Assembly: GCA_002077045.2 (NCBI GenBank)
Contig: KZ111151.1
Location: forward strand, 1,102,437 to 1,166,436
Direction of reading: 5' to 3'
From: Rachicladosporium sp. CCFEE 5018
Lineage: Eukaryota; Ascomycota; Dothideomycetes; Cladosporiales; Cladosporiaceae
Length of the DNA: 64,000 bases
Part shown: piece by piece, positions 30,806 through 41,225 of the stretch
How positions within the stretch are numbered: the first letter of the stretch is position 1
Layout of the letters: every line of letters starts with the position of its first letter
Program-made: the position numbers and the translations under genes
Notes under the pieces: model-generated
The model's database searches: none
What the model was told of the DNA's origin: nothing
What the model saw: only the letters and a program-made list of their open reading frames with translations

Positions 30806-32402
30806 ATGTACAAGCTTGCGCGTAGCAGGCAGCTCGCCTCCGCGTTCAAGCAAACCGTGGTAGAGATCTCCGCCCAATATAGCACATGAATGTAGCTGAT
30901 CATTGCAGAATGCTCCTATCCGACAAGCTACCCTCCAGCAACGGCGCAACCTTTCCGTCCACGAGTACCGATCCGCACAACTACTTGACCAAGTACGAGC
31001 AATCTTGAGAGCCACGACTGCCGCAGGCGCATGCTAACATAGTGCAGTATGGCATTGGTGTACCAAAGGGAGCAGTGGCTCACAGCGGGAAGGAGGCCGA
31101 GGAGGTAGCGAAGAGCATTGGTGCGTGATATAGGCCGACACGATAAAGCCAAATCACTGATCATTGCAGGTGGCGATGACATGGTCATCAAGGCTCAGGT
31201 CCTCGCTGGTGGCAGAGGCAAGGGTCACTTCGACAATGGCTTCAAAGGGGGTGTCAGAATCGTTTACTCGTGCGTCTCGAAGTGAAACGACCGAGGACAA
31301 GGCGACTAACAATATGACAGCCCACGAGAAGCCGGCATTCTCGCAGACCAGATGATCGGCCACAAGCTCATCACCAAGCAAACCGGCGAGCGCGGCCGCA
31401 TCTGCAACAGCGTCTACATAGTCGAGCGCAAGTTCGCCCGCCGCGAATTTTACCTCGCAATCCTCATGGACCGCGCCTCGCAATCGCCCGTAATCGTCGC
31501 CTCGAGTCAAGGTGGCATGGACATCGAGACCGTAGCTAAGGAGCAGCCCGAGGCCATAATCACTACGAAAGTCGACATCCACACCGGCGTAACCGACGAC
31601 ATGGCCCGCAAGATCAGCGAGGAGCTCGGCTTCAGCCCACAGTGCATCGAGCAGGCCATGGACACGATTAAGAAGCTCTACAAAGTCTTCATGGAGAAGG
31701 ACGCCACGCAGATTGAGATCAACCCGCTTTCCGAGACCTCTGATCACAAGGTGCTCTGCATGGATGCAAAGCTAAACTTCGATGACAACGCCGATTTCCG
31801 GCAACAGGATGTCTTCAAGTGGCGCGACACTTCGCAAGAAGACGCCGATGAGGTCAAGGCTGCCGAGTCTGGCCTCAACTTCATCAAGCTGGACGGCGAT
31901 ATCGGATGCTTGGTCAACGGCGCTGGGCTCGCAATGGCCACAATGGACATCATCAAGCTGAACGGTGGCCAGCCGGCCAATTTCCTCGACGTCGGTGGTG
32001 GCGCGACCCCTGAAGCCATCCAGAAGGCTTTCGATCTCATTACTTCGGATCCCAAGGTCACGGCCATTTTCGTGAATATCTTTGGCGGTATCGTGCGGTG
32101 CGATGCTATTGCCAAGGGTCTGATTCAGGTTGTGCAGACTATGGGTCTCCGGACTCCGGTCATTGCGCGCTTGCAGGGAACGAATATGGAGAAGGCGCAT
32201 GAGCTGCTGAATGAGAGCGGATTGAAGATTTTCAGCATTGATGATTTGCAGAGTGCGGCGGAGAAGAGTGTGCAGTTTTCGAAGGTTGTGAAGATGGGTA
32301 AGTCATGTCTCGGTGCAGGTACTGAAGTTTGGTGGTCGATTGCTGACTTAACGTGTAGCGAGGGATATCGATGTGGGCGTCGAGTTCTCGCTGGGCATCT
32401 AG
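30806..32402 (+). CDS. LSC2: Succinyl-CoA ligase (ADP-forming) beta subunit, mitochondrial
   Basis: Six exons give 443 residues: 30806..30859, 30909..30992, 31048..31120, 31170..31269, 31321..32297 and 32359..32402. All introns are GT-AG, 49-61 nt long, and four of the five lie in the first 500 bp. The N-terminus (MYKLARSRQLASAFKQTV...RRNLS) is a basic presequence. The ATP-grasp domain includes VHEYRSAQLL, KAQVLAGGRGKGHF and FMEKDATQIEINPLS. The C-terminal ligase domain includes DVGGGATPE and NIFGGIVRCDAIA. The last exon adds the conserved ARDIDVGVEFSLGI end. With the alpha subunit it carries out the substrate-level phosphorylation step of the TCA cycle. The reading frame is intact in every exon. 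Confidence 0.93.
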
Positions 32403-32760
32403 CGAGTAGGTTTGGTTGTGTTGATAGCGCTGATACGTGTGATATATCCGTCCTGCCCCAGATCCCTCATCAGTGTGTTCATCATTCACTTGTGAGTCCC
32501 GGTGTCAGCTGCTGGATCTCACAAAAGTCGTTCTGGGACTCAGTATCTTGCAGGCGCCCGAATCTTTGCGGAAGTGATGGCGGTTAAGCTGTAGGTACAG
32601 AAGCCGATGTAGGCAGGTAATGGACGCTGCACATGGCGCCGCAGATGATTCCGTCCCTTGCACCTTCCAACACAACCTTTCAGCATACCCGCTTTCTCTT
32701 CTTACGCCTCCCTTCTCACCGGTAGCTTAGTCACTCACCAGAAGCAAGACCAGCGGAAGA
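32403..32760. other. Intergenic region between LSC2 and the first MC protein
   Basis: This is 358 bp. It contains the LSC2 3' flank, and then a C-rich leader (about 32650-32740) before the MC start. No gene is seen. Confidence 0.5.
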
Positions 32761-33153
32761 ATGTGCAACCATATCATCTCCCACTGGCATCCCTGCCTTC
32801 ATCTCCGCTCCACAGCGCTCGAGATCTGCGATCAAGCCAAAGGCACCCTTGGACTAAAGCCCTTTGACTGTACAGCAGGCGAACGGCTCTATGCTGAGCA
32901 GCCTACGCCTGGACCATGTCCGTTATGTGCGACTCCAGCTTCGGTGGAAAGTGCTGCAATCAAAAGGAATTCGGACGAGGATGGTAAGGCGGGGACTAGG
33001 ACGGTACAGAGGCGACGGAATAGAAACGAGGCAGTCGAGGAGTGGAGCTGGGTCGATGGACCGAGTCATGGGAGTATGCTGGCTGTGAGGACCAGCGGCA
33101 CAGACGGGAGATCTGGTATCGATCGCGAGGGAGAAGGACGAGCTGAAGTCTGA
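32761..33153 (+). CDS. Small Cys/His-rich 'MC' protein; function unknown
   Basis: A single exon encodes 130 residues. Cysteines and histidines are confined to the first 56: C2, H4, H8, H10, C12-x-H14, C23, C37, C53-P-L-C56. This repeats the order of the protein at 13505-14074 (C2, C13-x-H15, C24, C33, C49-x-x-C52). There is no signal peptide. The remaining 70 residues are hydrophilic and rich in Arg, Glu and Gly. The next gene on the same strand (33376) has the same cysteine order, so this looks like a tandem pair. A small zinc-binding fold is inferred from the ligand pattern; nothing shows the partner or role. Confidence 0.65.
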   Translation: MCNHIISHWHPCLHLRSTALEICDQAKGTLGLKPFDCTAGERLYAEQPTPGPCPLCATPASVESAAIKRNSDEDGKAGTRTVQRRRNRNEAVEEWSWVDGPSHGSMLAVRTSGTDGRSGIDREGEGRAEV

Positions 33154-33375
33154 TGTAGTGAGCCAGAGATGTAAGCATTCTTGGCATATGCGGCTACTGT
33201 GTGAATCACTCGGCTCAGCACCCAGAGGTTCTGGGATCACTGACCTTTCGCCGGCAGCATTGACTGCAAGTAGTAGAGCTGACTGCTAGAATGTATGATT
33301 GCTCACCTTAACGGCTTGATCTCAAGGAGCGAGCCTCCTGCATCGACATCGACCAGACCAGACTGATCTAGCGAT

Positions 33376-33816
33376 ATGTGCGCTGTCACGCTTACCGTTC
33401 TCGCCGACTGCACTCACGAACTACCAACCATCGAGTACTGCGACAAAGCTACCGCCGACGTCAAGAAATACGAGGAGAAGCTCAAATGCGGCGAGAAAGT
33501 CGATCCACCAAAGACGTGTACGGAGTCTTTGGGCTGGAACATCTATACTAGCCTCGATGCAAGCAGTTCATAGGCTCTATGTTCTTTTCCCTGAAGTTGC
33601 TGACATTGACAGGCCCCGGTGACTTGCGACAAGTGCAAGACTTGGCTGATCGGGAAGGGTAAGCGGACCTTTGGCGGCGTTGCGAAGGCTACAGGGGAGG
33701 CAGGGCAGTCTGCGGAGGGCACTGCCGGTGTCGAAGTGGATGGGAAAGCGGTGAGGTCGCTGCAGCATCTCATGAAGCATGTGCAGAAGAAGAGCTTCCT
33801 TAGTCTCAGTCGCTAG
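33376..33816 (+). CDS. Small Cys/His-rich 'MC' protein, probable GC-AG intron
   Basis: Proposed exons 33376..33558 and 33613..33816 give 128 residues. Exon 1 has C2, C12-x-H14, C22, C38 and C48. Exon 2 begins APVTCDKCKTW and supplies the final C66-x-x-C69 pair, as in the two other MC proteins. The only junction that keeps both frames is GAT|GCAAGC to TTGACAG|GCC, a 54-nt GC-AG intron with a TTGCTGAC branch site. GT donors nearby give the wrong phase or a stop. Without splicing, the protein would stop at residue 65 and lose the C-x-x-C. The C-terminus is basic (KKSFLSLSR). Function unknown. Confidence 0.55.
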
Positions 33817-33991
33817 CAGACGGAGATGCGACATTTCGGGATCGCGACTTACGGTCGAAGAGCGGCACGCTGAGATGAGCTGAAGCCCTGGGTTTTTGAT
33901 GAACGACAAGCCTGACGAGGTAGGCGATTGACCCAGCCTGGTCTATGCAATTGAAGCATATCTGCAAATGCTTTATCGCCCTCGCTACGGT

Positions 33992-34726
33992 TTATTTCGC
34001 AGCCTGCTTCGCCGCCATACGGTCATGCTCGTCGATGTCCCTATGACTATTAGTGTCTGTCTCACACAGAGTAGGAGCGTATTGACTTACGTCGCCTCCC
34101 ACGGATAGTTGATCCAAACATCCCCTGTCGTCACCGCAGCGATATACCGATCACCATCAATCACATCAGCAGGCAGCGACCCCTTCTTCGGCTTGTCCTT
34201 GTTGTGTAGCACGAAGATCGAGAACTTCGTGTCCTCAGCATCACGTCCGAGAGCCTTCGCAGCCGCAGCTACATCCGACTGTAGCTCCTTGACAGCATAC
34301 TCGAGCGTCGTCCTCGTGTCGTCAACCTCATCGACGATCAGCACGTTCTTGCCGATGAGGTTCGCCATTTCGAGACTGCTCAGATCCAGCCATTGCGTTC
34401 GTGTGACTTTGGTGCCGGGTTTCTCGACCTCTGTGTCGTTTCCGAGTTGTTCATAGAGTGATAGTCCGATAGCTTGAATGGGGATGTTGGGATGGCCCGG
34501 TCGCTTGATGAAGCTTCGGAGAATTCGTGCTGGTACGTAGCCGCCTCCACCGATCGCGATCATCAAGTTGGGTTTGATGTCGTCGAGGATACGTTGTGCA
34601 GAGGCTTGGCAGAGTTTGTGTACCTTTCGATCAATCAGCCGACAGTTATGCGTGGCGCTGATGAGCACGTGAGGGCGATGTATGGAGTCTCACCTCATTG
34701 TACGACACGTATAGCTTCTCCACCAT
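33992..34726 (-). CDS. Xanthine/hypoxanthine-type purine phosphoribosyltransferase
   Basis: Three exons, complement of 33992..34040, 34091..34623 and 34694..34726, give 204 residues. Introns are 50 and 70 nt with GTAAGT and GTGAGA donors. Splicing yields MVEKLYVSYNE joined to VHKLCQASAQ, and the end YPWEAT joined to DIDEHDRMAAKQAAK. The PRPP-binding motif VLIVDEVDDTRTT is at about 106-118, and the GGGGYVPAR loop is at about 36-44. The size, the N-terminal YVSYNEVHKLC and the WxxYPWE end match the fungal Hpt1/Xpt1 group. These salvage hypoxanthine, guanine or xanthine to nucleotides in the cytosol. Which base is preferred cannot be read from sequence. Confidence 0.88.
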
Positions 34727-37700
34727 CTTGTCCGAGCTATTGGTTATTGCAATTGGAATAAGAGACCTCCTGCAACCTGGGTCTTCGATTGACGCTTGAT
34801 CGAATGCAATTCTATTGTTCTGCAGTTGCCCAAAATTAAAAGTTTTGACACATGCGGAAAGTGGGTCCAGGGTCCTTCACTTCGAGCTAAATTGCATGCC
34901 TTATACATGAACATGATACTCGATAGAGCGTCACTGCAGGCCTCACTTGTGCAAGAGGTCATTAGATGTTTCATGTGTAGACGCAGCACGTCTCTCTGTA
35001 CGAAATGCCCTTCTTACCGGCGCCGACTCCATTACTGGATTGGCGCCTACTATTGAGACTTACGGTGAAGTACGCTTACTTTTGATCATGAGGTATGAGA
35101 CAGTAAACCCTAGGGTGTGGGATACGCGCTCGTATATATCACTGAACAAGATTCTCGCACTGCAGTGGAGCATAGCTCTATTGGTCTCGGCAATCGGAAT
35201 GGCATCGAGCACAGCAACTAGTGGGTGCTCTGAGCCATATGGTCGCCCATGGCATTCTCAACGCATTATGTGATGGTTTTGAATCGCTGACCGAGCTGCG
35301 ACGCGAGCCACACAGACCTGAAGTCAAGCACTGACACTCGTAATGATAGAAGGGACGCAAGAGTTGCTGAACTGACAGACGTCTACCCTGAGTATTCATC
35401 GACGGTCCCTCATGTGTGCTCTCACCTCAGGCCGAGCACGTACGAAGGTAGACTCTCGGAGTCGCAAACGTTACAATCGAAGATAGCGCAATGACGCTAC
35501 CAACAAGGCTTCCTAGGCGACAGTACGTGAGCACAACGTCGATGAAGTCGATCACGATGGACCACATGTGGCCCGAACATGTGCTCGACAGCATTCTCAG
35601 ACGGCGGCTTTGCTTCGAGGTCTTCTCCGAATGCTCGCACAGTAGCATGCTATGTCGGACCGTTGGCATGGGGGATGAAGACGAAACCTTCGAACCCACA
35701 GCATGTTGTGTCTAACAGAATCATTGTCTGGAGAGGGATACGGTCAGATCCGAGCAAATCCGCTCACCGCACTGGCCACAATGGGCCGGCCTACAGGCTC
35801 ATCGGTCGCCAGCACAGTGACTACCAAATTCACCGTGCCGTTCAAGAGAGGTTCTGCGTGGAAGCAGCGTTGTGCTGGCATACCGTTATGACCAAGGGTA
35901 GGCGTCCGACGATCGCGTCAGGGCGGGCATGGTAAGCCTGATCCGCAAAGCTGCTTCTGCGTCGCAGCGTGCGTACTATCGACATTCTGCCTACGCCGCC
36001 TTCTGGCATTGCCGTCTGATCATGGCGCGTAGCTGAGACCCAAGGCTGCCTCGCAGACAGGCAAGCCGCGAACGCACACTAAACTCATAGTGGCTGATCG
36101 GGGCTGCCCGAAGGACACAATGTCACCTCTGATGTGTGTGTATGAAAAGAGCCATTCTTGAAGATGCAGGCGATTACCGGTCCTGTCACGTACCAGTCCC
36201 TGTCGTCGGAGGGTCACCCGTTGGTCTCTCAAGTCTTTCACAGCAGCGCAGCTTGCGTTGCAGGTTGTGCCAAGAGTCGGCTGACTTATCGATTCTTGCA
36301 GCCCGCGACTATCCGCACGCATCCGGCAAGTCGCCTTTGAATTCAACCCGAGTGTGAGGGCTTGAGGCCCGTGCTCGACTTCCGCCCGGGAGTAATTCTG
36401 CAAGGCATCGGATCAGCGAAAGTCTGCGAGCATCTGGAACCGCCCGCGTAGTCACGTAGCGGGCCAGCCCTGCCTTTCTGTGAAGTGGAAAGTACCAAAT
36501 TACGCCGACGACAAGGAAACGCGCCGCACTCAATGCGCCACTGTGAGTGGATGCTCGACGGCCATCGCCAGGTGCCGTGTAGACGGCGGCGCCAGGAACA
36601 CGACAGTCGAGACTTGCTTCGTAGGTGTGCATCATCTCCGGACGAAGATCGTCGAAGTATCACCAGTACCCGACAACGTTGTAAGCACCCGCCATGACAC
36701 ACCGGTAACACTGTCTCACACACGAGATCAGCAGAAATTTGACCTTAGCTAGTAGGCAGCCAATCATAGAGCATGTCAGAATACAAGGCGATCATTAGGG
36801 CCGCCAGCCAATCGAGAAGGGCAGCGATTCAAGTCTCAAGTGTACGTTGCCGCCAATTGCCTGGCTCGACCGGCCAATTATGTATGACCTCTGGTTTACA
36901 CTGTATCGCTGCTGCGGTCTGACTGTTGCACGCACGATGGCGACGCAATACCTAACAGGCTGCCAGCGCGGTGCACACCGATGCAACTTGGTCTTGAACC
37001 ACGCATCGGGTGATTCCGCTTCAAAAGACGACATCACTGCGAGACGCAGCGAAATCGAGGTGGTCGTACTCGCACGAACCGTGCTCGGCAGTAACCCGCA
37101 TGCGTCGAGTCACGACGCGCCAGTACGTAAATTCACTAGCGTTGGTCGTGTTGGATCTTCTGGAAGAGCAGGCAAAAGTTTGACTTGACGCGGCAAGCTG
37201 CCGCGTGACGCACGCCCGAAGGCGCGAGTTAGCCTCGTGTTGCCCCGGAATGGGGTATGAACGGCCTCGGTGATTGGCTGCGTAGATCATACAAGCCATC
37301 AACGGTCAGCATGGAAAGGTTTCTGCCTTCATGACAAGAGCAGCCAATCAAGCACGTCTTCGACAGCCTCCAATATGTGGTCCCACGCCAACGTCGCTAC
37401 GATATTGCAGGGCGGCACGTTGGAGTGATCCTTCGCGAGTCGCCCATCATCGACAGCGCGAACCGCCCAGCGTGGTGGGAGATGCTGTCACCGATTGCAG
37501 GTCGCTGCAGGTCGTGCGTCCGACGAAAAGAGCCTTTGCACGACGCACCCAACGAAATGTCGCCTGGGCCATCAAACGCAGGCCTGCAGACGGCAAGTCG
37601 CTCAGCCACCCAATTGCCTTGTGCATGGCCCGCCCACTTCCACGCAAGCTCGCAGCTTGCAGCGGTGGACTGTGCTTTTTCCGTCCACGGCTGGGGTGAT

Positions 37701-38372
37701 GCAACGGCCTAGGTAAGATCTGGCTAGCCTCACCCTGCTTCAGAAAACACATGGATCCAGCGTGCGGTGGAGCTAGCGTCCAGGGCGTCCCGTGCGAGAC
37801 TAGCGCGCCTGCTGGGATCGTGCGCTACTCCAACCCTCAAGATTAGCTCACGCTACGTATTGTGTATGTCGTCTAGAGGCGAAGTACTCATACGAACATG
37901 GGTGTGCCACTCTACTGGCTACAGCCTTCTGTCACAGAGGCATACATACAAACGAGCTCGCATCTGCAGATCCGTTGCCTTCACCACAGCATCACTTCGA
38001 CTCAACCGACACTCCTTTCTCTTGGGTAGGCTCAGCTCATTGCACTCATACAACGCCTTCTATCATTCTGGAGGTTACCATTACTACGCCCTGCTTAGCC
38101 TTGGATCATCGCCCTGCCGACTACTTCACTGTTGTTGGCTACCTTCACGCCTTGTCCTTGGACTTCATAATACCATCTGGCCCACTGCTTCCTGGGTTCT
38201 AGCATCAATATCAGCAGTTCAGCTCGGGCTTGACTCAATCGACGCCAGTATCGTCGTTGTCTTCCATTGATCTGCTCTCCCAAATCTTGTTCTTTGCTAC
38301 TCATGATAGCACGTCGAACTTGACCGGGCTCTACTTTGCGTTCCTGGGGAGTGCTGAGTGTCTGTTACTACC
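34727..38372. other. 3.6-kb gene-free region upstream of the Ran1-like kinase, with four CCAAT octamers
   Basis: This is the longest stretch without a supported gene. Only short overlapping open frames occur, and none has coding features. AGCCAATC occurs at 36758-36765, 36806-36813 and 37342-37349, and its reverse complement at 37272-37279, four in 600 bp. About 37960-38300 is C/T-rich and free of ATG triplets, as expected for a long 5' leader. A short upstream frame (38303-38323, six codons) sits 50 bp before the kinase start. An orphan or multi-intron gene in 34.8-36.7 kb cannot be excluded. Confidence 0.5.
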
Positions 38373-39668
38373 ATGCTACCAACTCCACCGGACTCGCCTA
38401 AGCTTTCGGGAAGTCCACTGGATCACAGGCTAGGATCGACCATTGGTGGCTACATTCAACTGGTCGATGTTCTTGGCATCGGGGCCTACGGTACGGTGTA
38501 TGAGGCCCGCAATGTTGTCACTGGAGCTCAGTATGCAGTGAAAGCACTCAATAAATCTGGCCTCGACCAACGACAACGGAAGTTCCAGCAACGAGAGATT
38601 GAGCTGCACTATCTGGCTAGCCAGCATGACAGCGTTGTGTCCATGCACAAGGTGATTGATGGTCCGGAGTGCACCTTCGTCGTTCTCGAGTACTGCCCTG
38701 AGGGTGACTTGTTCTCGAAGATCACTGAGGAAGGCCACTACGTGGGAGAGGATACCAAGGTCCGACAGGTCTTCCTGCAGATCCTCCGTGCTGTTCAGTC
38801 TTGCCATGCCCAGAACATCTACCATCGTGATCTCAAGCCTGAGAACATCCTGGTCAAGGACAATGGCTTCACCGTCAAGCTTGCGGACTTTGGACTTGCC
38901 ACCACAGACGCCGTGACTGCGGACTTTGGATGCGGATCGACATTCTACATGTCTCCAGGTACTTCGGATCCTGCCACCCTCTTATTTTGAAGGTCGCTGA
39001 CACACCGAACAGAATGTCAAGATACGAACCCGCACCCGTTGGCATGCTACAAATCAGCACCCAACGACGTGTGGTCCCTCGGTGTGATTTTGGTCAACCT
39101 GACATGCGGCCGTAACCCTTGGAAGCGCGCTGCGGTCGAGGATGCCACGTTTAAAGCCTTTCGACGAGACTCCAACTTCTTGCAAACCATTTTGTCGGTG
39201 ACGGACGATTGCAATGCCATTCTAAAGAGGATCTTTGATGTCAACCCCGACACCAGGATTACGCTCCCGGAGTTGATTGCAGTGTTTGAGAGGCAGCCTA
39301 GGTTGACCCAAGGATCGAAGGAGCCTTTGTCACCCATGTATTCGCCCTTGCACACTCCATCGACGTCGCAGGACTCGGGCTACTTCGAAGGACCGGACTC
39401 TCCTTTTGATGCTCTGCCAGCACCACAATATCCTGTTGCTCAAAAGACTTACGCTCCGTCTCCTCCAGTTTTCTTGCCCACGCCACCGCACTCCAAGCAG
39501 TGCACGCCTCCACCACAACAACATACGACACAGCAATCGCAGATCTCCGCCTTCCAGAGACCTGTGGTTGCTTTCCCACCCTTCACTACCTCCTGGAATC
39601 GCTGTGGGAACTACTTCTCGAACTTCGCTGCACCGCAGTGCCCTCCCTACTGGTCGATGGCCTACTGA
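38373..39668 (+). CDS. Ran1/Pat1-like serine/threonine protein kinase
   Basis: Exons 38373..38958 and 39013..39668 give 413 residues. The intron (38959-39012, 54 nt) starts GTACTT and ends CGAACAG; splicing restores STFYMSPECQ. The kinase domain (about 30-310) has the Gly loop GIGAYGTVYE, VAIE-like Lys in YAVKAL, the catalytic HRDLKPENIL with His151-Asp153, the DFG motif in LADFGLAT, and WSLGVILVNLTCGRNPW. The subfamily signature (GCGSTFYMSPECQ, then NDVWSLG) is that of the fission-yeast Ran1/Pat1 and budding-yeast Sks1/Vhs1 group, which respond to nutrients and control meiosis or growth. The C-terminal 100 residues are Pro/Gln/Thr-rich. The start is the first ATG that gives the PTPPDSPK N-terminus. 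Confidence 0.88.
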
Positions 39669-41225
39669 TACTGGATGCTTTCACTTGACCCACTTACCTA
39701 CTCACATGGTGCGATGATATTACGACCCGTTCTTTACGCTTCTTTACTGGACTGGACATACACTGTCTGCTTTGCTTATACATGGGAGAGGACTGGTCTG
39801 TACGATGCGATATACCCGGATGTACTTGTTTGCGGCGCTTGTGCATGGTCACTGAGCACTGGACGAGAGAGGAGAAAAGTCGATGGCGCTTACAATGTAG
39901 ATGACTGGGATGGCAGCATCAGAACTGCTGGCGTTGAGCAACGGGCTCGTTGGTGACCCGAAACGTGATGTACGCCTTAGATGCCATGCTGGATGGCGCT
40001 CTGTGTATGATTAGGCACGACCGGCATTCTAGTGATGGTATGGATGAAGGTACGACGCAATGTCGTTCAAGATCCCCCGTCCCCTACCGTCCCGTATACC
40101 TCGCATTGCCAAAGATCCTGCGCTCCATAATGGTCACGTGTTACTCGCATGCCCTTACCTGCTCAATTCATCTGTCTACATTGCGCCAACCCCAGCGCTC
40201 AGCCCTCGCTTCTGCACACTCATCAAAGAATCCCTCAACCTGAGGCAGCCAATCCCATCCGCAGCCCCTCCAAGCCACCCTGCACCTCGCCTCGTGTCTC
40301 CTGCAAGCCCCCAGCGCCTGGGCAAGGTACTCACCCGACGTACCACCGAGCAAGTATCACCGTGGCAGCGGGCTGGACGCGCAGCCGCCCGTGTCGCGGC
40401 CTTCTACGTGACGCACCGTCGTGATCGGCCGCTCGTACTATATGTACGTATAAGCTCTACCATTAACCCGAGGCAGCGCTCCAGACTCCTTCCGTCTCAC
40501 CCAGCACATGCACAATGCCGTCCACCAACCTTTTGGCGCGACCGATTGATTAGCTCAACTCACTGGTCGCGATCGTTCTACCACACCCGCTGGCGTGCAT
40601 GAAAGATGTGCAGCCCAGCAGTCGAACACGGGAAAGCCGTGATGCATTGCATCGGAAGATCCAAGAGCTCTGACGCAAGTAGTCTGAAGTGTCACGCCGC
40701 TACCCGGCCGCTTCATGCATGCAGACAGGCAAGATGAGCTGACTCGAAGTGTGTCAGGTGAGTTTTGCGGAGCTGGTGCCGTGGTGAGCTGACTGCATGC
40801 AGAAAGTACAGTGTAAGAGGTGGAGCGCTGCTTGGATGGAGAGAACAGATGGATGCACGTGACGTGATGAGAGCGGACTTTTAACTTGTGACGGGAGAGA
40901 CGCCTAGGTGTTGATCGGTCGTACTATGCATGCGTGTCTCTGATATACCATAGGTACCGCGATGTACCAGGACCACTGTACCGCCCTGGCCCCGGGCAAC
41001 GTCCATCGCTGTTTATACCCGCTCGCTGGTAAGGCCGGGTAACCGCTCAAGTATGGCACCATAGCCCGTCCACACCCGTCATACCCGTGCTGCTCCCAGT
41101 GAACTCTATGATAGACGACAGTCCAAGTCCATGGCACTGCGCTCCAACACCCAATGTCACTGCTTGCATGATCCCATCCCCACCCCAATGCTCCGTCCAC
41201 CCAACACCGCACAAGGCACGAAACC
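39669..41225. other. Convergent intergenic region, Ran1-like kinase and Prp4
   Basis: This is 1.56 kb. The kinase 3' flank occupies the first few hundred bases. A 180-codon open frame at 40060-40602 (plus strand) is rich in Pro, Arg and Ser and resembles chance coding in GC-rich DNA, so it is not called. One AGCCAATC octamer lies at 40247-40254. Nothing else is recognisable. Confidence 0.45.

Noticed and set aside
28669..32402. Metabolic gene cluster linking thiolase and LSC2
   Set aside because: Both are core metabolism genes, separated by an unrelated convergent or divergent gene; nothing indicates co-regulation.
34727..38372. Transposon or RIP-mutated repeat in the gene-free region
   Set aside because: No terminal repeats, no transposase-like or reverse-transcriptase-like motifs, and base composition is not shifted to the AT-rich pattern left by RIP.
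40060..40602. 180-codon open frame between the Ran1-like kinase and Prp4
   Set aside because: Pro/Arg/Ser-rich composition typical of GC-rich non-coding DNA; no start context or homology clue. A lineage-specific gene is not excluded.
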